NCBI GenBank assembly: GCA_033239005.1
Contig: BSQZ01000098.1
Location: 431,001 to 495,000, forward strand
DNA from: Lamellibrachia satsuma
Taxonomy: Eukaryota; Annelida; Polychaeta; Sabellida; Siboglinidae
Length of the DNA stretch: 64,000 nucleotides
Reading direction: 5' to 3'
A program made the translations under genes and the position numbers. Shown here one piece after another: positions 27,701 through 39,800 of this stretch; positions within the stretch are counted from its first letter, which is position 1; every line of letters begins with the position of its first letter. The notes beneath the pieces were generated by a model. It did no database searches. It was given only the letters and a program-made list of their open reading frames with translations, and was not told the origin of the DNA.

Positions 27701-30700
27701 ACCCGTACACCTTACTGACCCCCTACACCTTACTGACCTCCTACACCTTACTGACCCCTACACCTTACTGACCCCCTACACTTGACTGACCCCTACACCT
27801 GACTGACCCCTACACCTGACTGACCCCTACACCTTACTGACCCCCTACGTCTATGTTTTCTATTGCACAATAAGCAATCCACAGGAATACCTTTATTTCA
27901 TCAGTGGCCTGGTAAATATTTCATCAGTTAGTGGCCTGGTGTATATTTCATCAGTCAGTGGCCTGGTATATATTTCATCAGTCAGTGGCCTGGTATATAT
28001 TTCATCAGTCAGTGGCCTGGTATATATTTCATCAGTCAGTGGCGTGGTATATATTTCATCAGTCAGTGGCCTGGTATATATTTCATCAGTCAGTGGCCTG
28101 GATTATATTTCATCGGTCAGTGTCCTGGTATATATTTCATCAGTCAGTGGCGTAGTATATATTTCATCAGTCAGTGGCCTGGTATGTATTTCATCAGTCA
28201 GTGGCCTGGATTATATTTCATCGGTCAGTGGCCTGGTATATATTTCATCAGTCAGTGGTGTGGTATATATTTCATCAGTCAGTGGCCTGGTATATATTTC
28301 ATCAGTCAGTGGCATGGTATGTATCGCATGTTGCCCCTAAACACCACCACTATACACTAGATGGCAGCACAACACTAGTCTTAATTAAGTCTAGGTGATT
28401 TTGGTGTATAAAATGTTTTGTGGATAAATGCTTCAATTATATGTACTTGCATGAATGAATGAATGAATGAACGATGTTTATAAATATAACTATTATTCCT
28501 CCTTGCCAGCCATGGACAGTGTCCAGTCAGAGCTGTTTGACCTGAGGACCAAGTATGACGAAGCAACATCAGCCAAGTAAGCAACTGACAGTCAGCACCA
28601 TAGAGCTTTATTCTTCACATATTTCTCAACATCTTCTTCTGTGTTTGTCTCTATTTCTTGGAAGATGTAGCTAGTTCATAGACACTGGCTGTTATGTTGA
28701 CTGTAGCGTAACCAGAGAAAGTATGTAAACCTTAATAAGTAGGAAACTTTATTTCTTTGCCTAAATTGATTTTTTTAATATGTACCTGGTAAGTACAGTA
28801 ACCATGGTGATGCCATAAGTTGACACAGTAACCATGGTGATGCCATAAGTTGACACAGTAACCATGGTGATGCCATAAGTTGATGCAGTAACCATGGTGA
28901 TGCCAAAAGTTGATGCAATAAGACCTACAGCCGTACTACCCATGCCCTGTTTTACCTGTGTAGGTCGGATGAGATGGAGATGTTGATGGCCGACCTAGAG
29001 AGAGCCAACGAGGTGAGAACACAGGGACAACACTGGAGGGGGGCACTAGTGTAACTAGTTGTGTGTTTGTCCACCAGAGGCACCAGTGTAACTAGTTATG
29101 TGTTTTTTTCACCAGAGGGCAGTAGTGTTACTACTTCTGTGTTTATCCCCCAGAGGGCTGGAGCAGCAGATCGGGAGGTGGAGCGGATGCGGAGTCAGTT
29201 GGCGTCAGCCACACAGAACCTTCAACAGGCGGAGGACATGAGACAGGCTCCAGACATGGAGGAGGCTATCAACATTCTCAAGCGCTCCAGCCTCGAGGTG
29301 GAGTTGGCAGCCAAGGAGAAGGAGGTTCGTGTTGTAATAATAATAAAAACTTGTCTCATGCCTAAATCCTTGGAAACCCTCAGAGACACATCAAAGGGTT
29401 CAAAAACGATGTACAATGCTAAGTTGTTCCCTACTGACATAGCGGAATGAATTCCAGAGTTGGTGCAACACCCCAGAAAGCCCTTGTTCCAATATCTGAT
29501 TCATCTATGGGGAATAAAAAGTAGATTTGAAGGTGTCTACTTGCGTGTTTGTGCAGTAGTTAGTCTAAAAACTACATTTGCACTTCAAGCTAGCGCTGAT
29601 ACAAGATATGTTCAATTTTGTGCGAAATGAATGTCAAACGAGACACGCAAAAAACAGAAGTTAAGAGGCAGCTATAAATGTTGATCTATTGAGGGCTGTT
29701 TGAGCACAAAACTTGTTACTATCACTGGTTACACACAGATAGTTGTAGTGAGAGTGTTTGTCTGTAGGTGGCGCAGCTGGTCGAAGACGTTCAGCGACTG
29801 CAGACAACCGTTAACAAACTCCGCGACTCGGGATCGTCCATGGTAGGTCACAATTACATAGTTCTTCTACATTAGACACTTTGATAAATCTTTGCATTTT
29901 TAGTTGGTTTTCAGATGATATGCACCATGCATGGGGCAATTAACTGAAAAGTTGATATAAATTAACTTGAAAAGTTGGTATAAATTACAGTTAACTCAGA
30001 AATTCTCCAATTTAATTAAATTAACCTCACACATTTCTCAGGTCAGTTAAATTAAGTTAACCTCCAAAATTCTTCAATTAAATTAACAATTTAAATTCAA
30101 TTAACAATTAAATCGTTGTTGGTATAAATGTTTACACATTTATAACAGTTATAAAATAACAATACTTGTAACAGAAATGTGTTTTGTAACTTTGTTGGAA
30201 AGAAATTTGCTGATAAAATATTTACATGCCAAGACATTTCTTCATGGGGCATTTGATTCCAAGTTGTAGATACTTGTTACAAAATGAATTATTTTGTCTG
30301 AAAGAATTGAAAAGTTGTGGCTGAAGATTTGCAGGGTGTGATGTTTCCTCCTATATTCAACCACCAAATTAACAAAACCGGGCAACTACATACATAATTT
30401 CTATGAACCATGTTGTTATTTTTGCAGTGTTTTATACTAACACATTAGGTTTCCTATTTACACACTAGCATATAAATATGTATACACTATTTTATGCATC
30501 ACTAAAACTGGCATGTTTCTGGTTGGCATTGTAAAAAGATCCCAAACTGAAGGTATATTACCTTTCTCTACATCTCCCCATTAACGGTTACATGTACATA
30601 CGGAAAAATATAGATGCATAAGTCTAAGGACCCCATAGGTTCACTTGGCTGCAAGTTGCCAACCCCACATGTTGACATTAAACAGATTTGCAGAAGCCAA

Positions 30701-33700
30701 GATTAGCCGTTAACTTATCACCCTACTACAGGACATTTTATTGTCTAGGCCTTCTCTCCAATTCACAGGCACCTGAGTGACCAGTCCACCCCAGTATATA
30801 TGTGCTCTGTGATGTTCTCCCTCCCATTAACACAGGCCTGAACCTGATCTCCCTCAGGCCAGTGACTGGAATAGTGACTGGCATCTGCAGGTCTAAAATG
30901 GCTGTGAACTATCCAGTAAATACCAACTGTTAAATGAGCATTAATTATGTGCCTCAACATGGCGCATAATATATTTAATTTATAATTGAAAAAGGAAACA
31001 TAAGCAATTTGCTTATTTTCCATTGTCTTAAATGTGTTTAGTAGCTGATTGGCTGATAGATTGTATGTACATGAATTTATGTTATTTGAGACAATAAACA
31101 TTATTATTATTATTGTTATTAGTTAATTGGGAATTTGTTAATTAAATTAAATTAACCCCTTTTTGTAAAGTTAATTAATTAAATTAAACTAGCCTCTCTG
31201 GAAAAGTTATTTAAAATAACTTAATTCAACTAACAATTGAAATTAACACACGCCTTGCATTGTTGCATTTGTTGGAATCCACGTCCAGTTGTGACTTCAG
31301 ACATTATCCAACACCAGTCTTTGTAAATCTTAGTATAACTGTTCATTGTTGTTGGTGGCCGTCAGTGTCTTTTAAGTGAACGTTTGAAATGTACTTGCCT
31401 ATAATAATCAGCCTCAGTGTCTTATGTGAACGTTTGAAATGTACTTGCCTATAATAATCAGCCTCAGTGTCTTATGTTAACGTTTGAAATGTACTTGCCT
31501 ATAATAATCAGCCTCAGTGTCTTATGTTAACGTTTGAAATGTACTTGCCTATAATAATCAGCCTCAGTGTCTTATGTGAACATTTGAAATGTACTAATAA
31601 TCAGCCTCAGTGGTTGTGAGTCAAAATAAACTGACTGTTGTTGTAGGTGGCCCAGTTGGAGGAGGAGTTGGCGTCGCAGAAGCGGTGCTGCCACCTGCTG
31701 GAGCAGCAGTTGAAGACACAACAGGACTATGACGAGCTGAAACGCGAACTCAGGTGAACACACATTGAATGAGCAGCTGCTCCTACAGGTGTGGGGCAGG
31801 GCAGCGTAGGCTGAGTCAAGGAGCACTTAGCATTTAAATAAATTAGTAGTTTTCATGCAGTAATTGCAGCATGACTGAATGCTTCTAAGAGAAGTTGAGT
31901 TGGCATTGGCATGAACAATGCCAGGGGGTAAAATGTAAAGCACTTTGAACATTCCTAAGGTCTGAATACTGGGTTTTATAAGAACTTTTAAGTATGACTG
32001 ATGTTAAAAGGAGGACATGGCAACCAAGTTACTATTCTTATCAATTTCCAAGCCACATCAGCTGTGATTAGTTAGTAACAGAAATTGAAGTTAAAACATT
32101 ATCCTGCTTTTGAGGTAAGTAAGAGAGGATTTTAAACCCACCAGTTTGTTGCTAAAATAACAGCAGTGTGTTATGTCGCATTTTAAGAAACAATGTGTTT
32201 GGGGTAGGTTATCATTGGCCAATGTTTCCCATCATGCAGTGTGCTGAAGTCGATTGAGTTCCCGGGCAGCAACGAGAACAGCGCCACTGAAGGCGTGAAG
32301 CTGAAGTCGCTCGAGATGTTGTTGATGGAGAAGAACCGGACGCTGCAGACAGAGAACACACAGCTGAAGCTGGCGAACACAGAGGTGACAGGTGAGGGTG
32401 TTGGGGTGGAAGGGTGTGTCATAGGTCATGTAGGTTATATGTCTTATTTTCCACATAGGGGTTTTGTAAATATAAAAAATCCAATAATTTGAAAAACAAT
32501 TAGATGTGGGTGGGAGGGTGCACTTGGAAAAGTATTTTTTTTAGATTTTTTCCTGGTTGAAATTTTGCAATAATCAGCTTTTCATTCACTGCATTTAACA
32601 AGATTTAGCAAGATTGGCATCCAAGACAAAAGCTTAGATGGCAAGATATATATATATATATATTCATTCAACAATGTAAACAAAAGTTTGATACACCAAA
32701 ATAAATGCATCAATCTGCACCAAAGGACAAGACCAAGTTTCCAGGACTAAATTACTCTAAAATACTGCCTGTAATTGACTTTTAATAAAAACTGTTTCAT
32801 GTATGTCTACAGTTAGTTTATTTAATTTCTATGTACTCAACTTTTATGCTATATCTAAGGAGTTTTTTTATGTGAAGTCAAAAATACTGCCCCTGACTAA
32901 ATGTTATCAAAAACTGTTTCTTAATATATGTCTATATAACAAGTTTATGTATATTATATGTAATACTTATTCTAGTCAATATTCCACTCTTTCTGAAAAT
33001 TCAAACCAATGCTGCTCCAAGATTCTCCTGCCCAAAAGTGGCATGCACAGTGTCCACATGGGTTGCGTAGCAGTGTGGGTGGGGGTCAGTCTTAACAAAA
33101 TTATTTTAGGATTATTGGAATCTATTATACTTACAAAGCCCCTTACATGTTTGTGTTTTATTTCCACGTCTATCATTGTTTGGACGCGTTATTGCTGCAA
33201 ATGACTCTGCTGAAGTAATTGTTAGCAAGCGTGTGATGTTGCTTTTGTAAGAACAGTGAAAGATTTATTGTGTCGACCCAGAAACTGTTCAGATATTATT
33301 GTTTGTCGATGTGATGTTAACTTGTGCGGGTCTGTCAGTGTGTTGTGCAGGTCTGTCAGTGTGTTGTGCGGGTCTGTCAGTGTGTTGTGCAGGTCTGTCA
33401 GTGTGTTGTGTGGGCAGGGATGTTTGATTTAAATCATGATTTAAATCACTCCAAAAAAATCACTGATTTATGATTTTTTTTACTTCCAATTTTTTTAATC
33501 ACTGATTTATATTTAGCACAAATAATTGTTTGCAAGCATCGAGATAAACACAGTTTTGTATGTTTTTTAATACAAAAGCACAAAGTGTAGCTGTATTGAC
33601 ACCAGATAGCGTGACAGTCAAATATTTTATGACATTGTGTATATCTGAGCTAATCCACCCTCTCAGCAAACAATAATTAGCACTGCTACAGCCTCAGACA

Positions 33701-36700
33701 CACAGCATGCTTTCCTTTCCAAGACAGATTATGCAACTACAGGGGGTGAGGTCTTGTGGACATTGTCTAATGTCTTTATATAAGCAAAAATCATGTACCC
33801 TCTGTTAAGACAAGTGCCTAGATCGATTTGAATAGAACACATTTGAAAGAACATAAACATCTATATAAATGTACATATACCAGATTAAAAAAAAAATAGA
33901 AATAAATTTTAAAAATCTGATTTACATAAAAAATCTGATTTTTTTGTTTTAAAAAAATCATGATTTCTTCAACCCTGTGTGTGGATCTGTCAGTGTGTTG
34001 TGTGAGTCTGTCAGTGTGTTGTGCAGGCCTGTCAGTGTGTTGTGTGGGTCTGTCAGTGTGTTGTGTGAGTCTGTCAGTATGTTGTGCGAGTCTGTCAGTG
34101 TGTTGTGTGAGTCTGTCAGTGTGTTGTGCGGGTCTGTCAGTGTGTTGTGTAAGTCTATTAGTGTGTTGTGCAGGTCTGTCAGCGTGTTGTGTGAGTCTGT
34201 CAGTGTGTTGTGTGGGTCTGTCAGTGTGTTGTGCAAGTCTGTCAGTGTGTTGTGCGACTCTGTCAGTGTGTTGTGTGGGTCTGTCAGTGTGTTGTGTGAG
34301 TCTGTCAGTGTGTTGTGTGGGTCTGTCAGTGTGTTGTGCAAGTCTGTCAGTGTGTTGTGCGGGTCTGTCAGTGTGTTGTGTGAGTCTGTCAGTGTGTTGT
34401 GCAGGTCTGTCAGTGTGTTGTGTAAGTCTGTCAGTGTGTTGTGCAGGTTTGTCAGTGTGTTACCAGTGGTGTTACATTGTGTTTATGACTAAATAAAACT
34501 GTTATTTTATTAACTTAAAAGAAAGAATATGTGGTTTATTCTGAAGGGTTCATTTGCACCTCAAGAGTGACATGACGGCTATAAAGAGTGACATGACGGC
34601 TATAAAGAGTGACATGACGGCTAAAAAGAGTAATTGTATACCTAGTATGACAAAACACAATTACCAGGTGACAGGATACATAGACAACAGAAACACAAAG
34701 CTGGTTGTACAACACTTTATAATGGTTATTGTCATCAGTTGTTTTATTATTTCAGTGTACTTATAACAGTTTCAGTTGTCTTCCCAATCTCACTTGATCC
34801 TTGTGACAAAACCATCCTTTTCCCTATCTCATAGGGGCTTACCTGTCCCAACATACAAGGGACTACCCTATTCCTATGAATTAGGAACTACCCTGTCCCT
34901 GTGAATTATGGACTACCATGAATTAAGGGCTTTGCTCTCCATGTATACTAAACCCATTCCTATGAAAGACTACCCAGTCCATCATAGCAGTTGGCAGTTT
35001 GCACAAACTGTCCTTGTTTCCATATGAGAATAATCTAAACAGATGATCCAGGCAGAATGTTTGATGACATACTGAACATAGTTGCCATGGAGACGTTGGT
35101 TGTGCAGATCAATGTTGACAAAAAAGCTGGTTTTTGATTTTATTGCAACAATAGACATGATTGTGTGTGCACGGACCGTTGATCTCTGTCAAGTGCCTGG
35201 AGGAGCTCACAATGAACAGTGCATTTTTATGGTTTAACACTAATAAACTAAACCAGCAAATAATGCCAGTCTCCAACAATCCTCTCCAACCATCACGCAA
35301 CCGTCACAATTTTGTGATGGTTGCATCACCGTTGCATGTCAGTCAACACTGGTATGATGTATTTATCTTTCAGGAGCAGTTTTTTTTGCATTTTTCTTTT
35401 TCACTTTGCACAGTTTTTGTGACGGTCCCCTGTTCTCTGCACTCCCCCTGTTGAGCAAGAAAGGTGTACAATTGAGACGCTGGGTTTACAAAGGCCACCT
35501 CTGGCGATGCCTGTTTACTGTCATTGGTTGGAGTCAGTTGTTTGAGCTATAAACTTGTCCGTTCTCCAGTAGACACACAGTAATAATTTTTTTTTTTTTT
35601 TGTAAAAATGTTGAGGCATTTAATCTTTTATTGGTTCAATGTTCAGTAAATGTTGTGTAACTGGTCTTTCAAGAAGGGTGGGTTTGGAATTCTTTTTAAA
35701 ATATAGGTGGAAAATTTGTCCCAGTATGAGTTGTCGTCATCGTTACTTTATGCAGATGGGGCAGTTTCGAAGCAGGAACCTTTGTGCAAAAATTTGAGTG
35801 AAATGCGCATGTTGCGGCATCGGCGACGAATATAGCGTTATTTCTACACCTTTCTTGCTTCCAGGGTCGACTGTGACACAGAGCACTGGGTCCACACCCG
35901 TCAATACAAGTAGCATCGACACATTTGCCAATTTACTTGGGCGCGAGCTCGCAGCTTCCTACAGTGTAACGAATCACCACCGACGGCGCCACCAGTTCCA
36001 CCACCAGCAGTCGCCGCATGACAACGGCCAAATCATGGAAGCTCCACATCCAGTGGCGCCACCTATGGTTCTGCCGCCGCTACCATTGACAAATGGCTAT
36101 ACAATCAGTCAACCTAAACTATCGTCTCCATTACTGTCCCATGCCTTGGACATGAGGGACTGTCCCCGCATACAGTCCCCGCTCCTCGACTCTGTCATCC
36201 CTCTACACAGACACATGACAGTCAAAGTGGAAGACAGTGACACTAATGGAAGCAATGGTGTCACGTCATCGCCGCGACTTGACACGGCTGATATTGCATC
36301 ACGTATTCGAGAGATTCTGAGCAGCCACAACATTGGACAGCGAGTGTTTGCCAAACACGTCCTGGGACTATCCCAGGGGACAGTTAGTGAACTGTTGTCT
36401 AAGCCAAAGCACTGGGAGAAGTTGACAGAGAAGGGGAGGGAGAGTTACAGAAAGATGTTTGCCTGGGCTGCAGAGGAACAGAACGTAGTTGTGCTCAAGG
36501 CCGTCTCTCCAAAGAAAGGTGTGTGTCATTGCTTTTTATTTTGGTAATATTTTTATTGTTAAAGCCACCCCCACATTATCATGCATGCCCATTTCAGACA
36601 CTTCAATTTACCATAAAATTGTTACTTGAAATTGCTGGAAATTGTCACTTTGGATAATTCAGTGTACTTTTGATATATTCAGGCTTTAATCACAACATAT

Positions 36701-36779
36701 TGTCAGTGAAACAAACATGTTTTTTTAGGAAATAATATTTTATCTTACATATTTTTCTACCAAATACCCATGGTGCAGA

Positions 36780-36869
<90 letters not shown>

Positions 36870-39800
36870 CAGATAGAGAAACCCATAATTCCCACTTATG
36901 ATAATAACACATTTACTATCAGCATCTATTTTTTTACAATGTCTCTAAGCTAGAATTTATTTTTACTTTGTTTTACAGTTGCATAAATAATTAATGTAGT
37001 ATATTATGCTTTGTATTTTGAATGTGTTACATAAACATCAGTTGTCTTCTGTAGAAGTACGCAAATTGAAAAATATTTATTTCGTAGAAAATTTTATTCC
37101 TGCAAATTTTCACATTAAATGTTCTGACAACCTGACTTGTGACTATGTTTGTCTTGTGACATTTGACCTTTTATTCGAGCAGGTCAACCTGTGATGTCAT
37201 CGCTTCCCAAACAGAAGAATAGTGCCACAGAGGACAGGATAGTCCAGATTCTATGTGACGCTCAGGCAGCCATGCAGGGCAAAGTCAAGGTCAGTACTGT
37301 GGTCATTGAAGTCAGTTCTAAGGTCATTGAAGTCAGTTCAGAGGTCTTTGAGGTCAGTTCAGAGGTCTTTGAGGTCAGTTCAGTCAGTCGTCTATGGTCA
37401 GTTCTAAGGTCATTGAAGTCAGTTCAGTGGTCATTGAGGTCAGTTCTAAGGTCATCGAAGTCAGTTCAGAGGTCTTTGAGGTCAGTTCAGTCAGTCGTCT
37501 TTGTGGTCAGTTCAGCGGTCATCGAGGTCAGTTCAGTGGTCATCGAAGTCAGATCAGTGGTCACTGAGGTCAGATATTCATTGTAGGCTAAGGTGCCACT
37601 TGGTTTAGATAATGGCTTAGAGTCTGATTTGTTGATATCTTGGCTTTGTTGACAGACAAATGTTGATATGTTGACTTTGTTGACAGACGGAGCATGAGAA
37701 CAGTGCGCATGATCACCTCCCATTGAAGTTGTCAGCCTCCAAACACAACAGTGGGCGGCCGCCGGAAGAACCCTCTCGGCCAAACGGGCAGTCCGTGGTG
37801 CCACCTGGTGAGAGGAATGGAATAAGCGGCAGTAGCGGTGAGAGCCATCGTGGGCGGAAGGCACGCACAGACTGCAAGCATCTGACGGAGGACATAGTGG
37901 CGCGCATCTACCGCGAGGAACTTGTCAAGCTGGCCGATGCTGCGGAACGTAATGGCAACTTGGCGGAGTGTATGAGGTACCGCCAGGAGCTGACACGTCT
38001 CGTGCACAAGTCCTCGCAGTCGCCCGGCTGTCAGGACTCGTCCATAGCCCCCGCACCGCAGTACAGCCAAAATGGTGGTGATAATTTTGGTGCCGAGAAA
38101 TTTGGTGGTGAAAATTTTGGTGCAGAAAATTTTGGGGCCGAAATCAAGAAAGAAGAGTGCAATGCATGTGTAAAACACGAAATCGTGGACGATGACCCGA
38201 ATATGCCCCAAGACCTGAGCATGAGCAGTAGCAGCGAGAACGGTGGTGGGGGAAGACATGCAGCCAGTGCTTTCACGATGGTCCGCACATGTCTCGCCGG
38301 CTCTCAGAACGGTGTTGAACAGCCACTCCTCGCAGCGACACCACCCCTGCCACCAGAGGGCCTTTCCCCACTCCAACGCATGCAGAGCATCGCTAACTCG
38401 CTCATGGCGAAGCTGCCGCCAGGTGGCGTGATGCCTGCCCACCAGCAGCGTCCTCTGAAGGCCGTGTTGCCGCAGATTCGCCAGGAGCAGTTCGACCGCT
38501 TCGTGCACATCGACACGGACAAATTGGTACAGCGCATCAAAGAAGCTTTGAGTCAGTACTCCATCAGTCAGCGGTTGTTCGGGGAGCACGTCCTTGGACT
38601 GTCTCAGGGGTCGGTCAGTGACCTCCTGGCACGCCCCAAACCCTGGAACATGCTTACACAGAAGGGGCGTGAACCGTTCATCCGCATGCAGATCTTCCTT
38701 GAGGACCCTGATGCCGTCATTGCGTTAGTGTCCAATCAGTATCGTCTGCCCCCGGACCAGCTTGCCAAGTCCTTCCCCTCCACAATCGCTGTCTCAGCCA
38801 TCGCAATCACTGCTGTGGCTGCTACAGCCTCCAGCAACAGCAGCTGCCCGGGTGAGTAGGGACAGTGAGGAGGAACAGTGGGGGGGACAGTGAGGAGGAA
38901 CAGTGGGGGGACAGTGAGTGGGGACAGTGAGGGGGGACAGTGAGTGGGGACAGTGAGGGGGGACAGTGAGTGGAGACAGTGAGGGGGACAGTGATCAGGG
39001 ACAGTGAGTGGAGACAGTGATCAGTGATCAGGGACAGTGAGTGGAGACAGTGAGTGGGGACAGTGATCAGGGACAGTGATCAGGGACAGTGAGTGGAGAC
39101 AGTGAGGGGGGACAGTGAGTGGGGACAGTGAGCGGGGCAGTGAGTGGGGACAGTGAGCGGGGCAGTGAGCGGGGAAAGAGCAGAGTGGTTTCATTTTTAT
39201 ATGCTTGTGTTTAAAAGTCACCACTTGCAGCCAGGTATGGACACATTATTGTTTAAGTATTGTAATCAATAGGTTAAGTGAGAATCATTGCAATAGTACA
39301 TACTATTATAATGAGAGTTGGCCATACATGTATGTAATATCATTATCAACTATACTTATTGACCAGGAAGATCAATTCACTACTAAATATTTAGAATCTC
39401 TTGTATGAATTTAAATAATTTAGTTAGCTTTACACGGCTAGAACAGTTACTTGCAATACAATATTGTAAATACTTGTAATAGTGTTACACAAGCTCGTGC
39501 ACAGCCCTGTTTCCTGTCTCATCCTCGTCTCTCTCCACAGGTTCCCCAGCGTTCATTTCCAACTGCATCAAGCCACTGCCACTTCTTCCATCACCCACCC
39601 CACCCACCTCCATGGCAACCACCACACCCCCACCCACGAGGACCACCCCGGCGCCACCCCCTGCGCCATGTGAGGTGACGGCGCACACCGCTGAACTGGA
39701 CACTCTGGCTATCACGAGCGCGGTCAAGGAGATGCTCCAGTACAACAATCTGGGTCAGAAGTTGTTTGGGGAGGTGGTGCTGGGGCTGTCCCAGGGGTCA

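Noticed and set aside
29325..29450. exon h extended to a stop at 29450
   Set aside because: The open frame continues past 29324, but the family match stops at KEKE and resumes exactly at 29768. The extension has no similarity.
35798..35864. alternative start exon for CUX read directly into 35865
   Set aside because: The upstream open frame begins with GTG, not ATG, and the sequence ahead of 35865 is a good polypyrimidine tract and acceptor.
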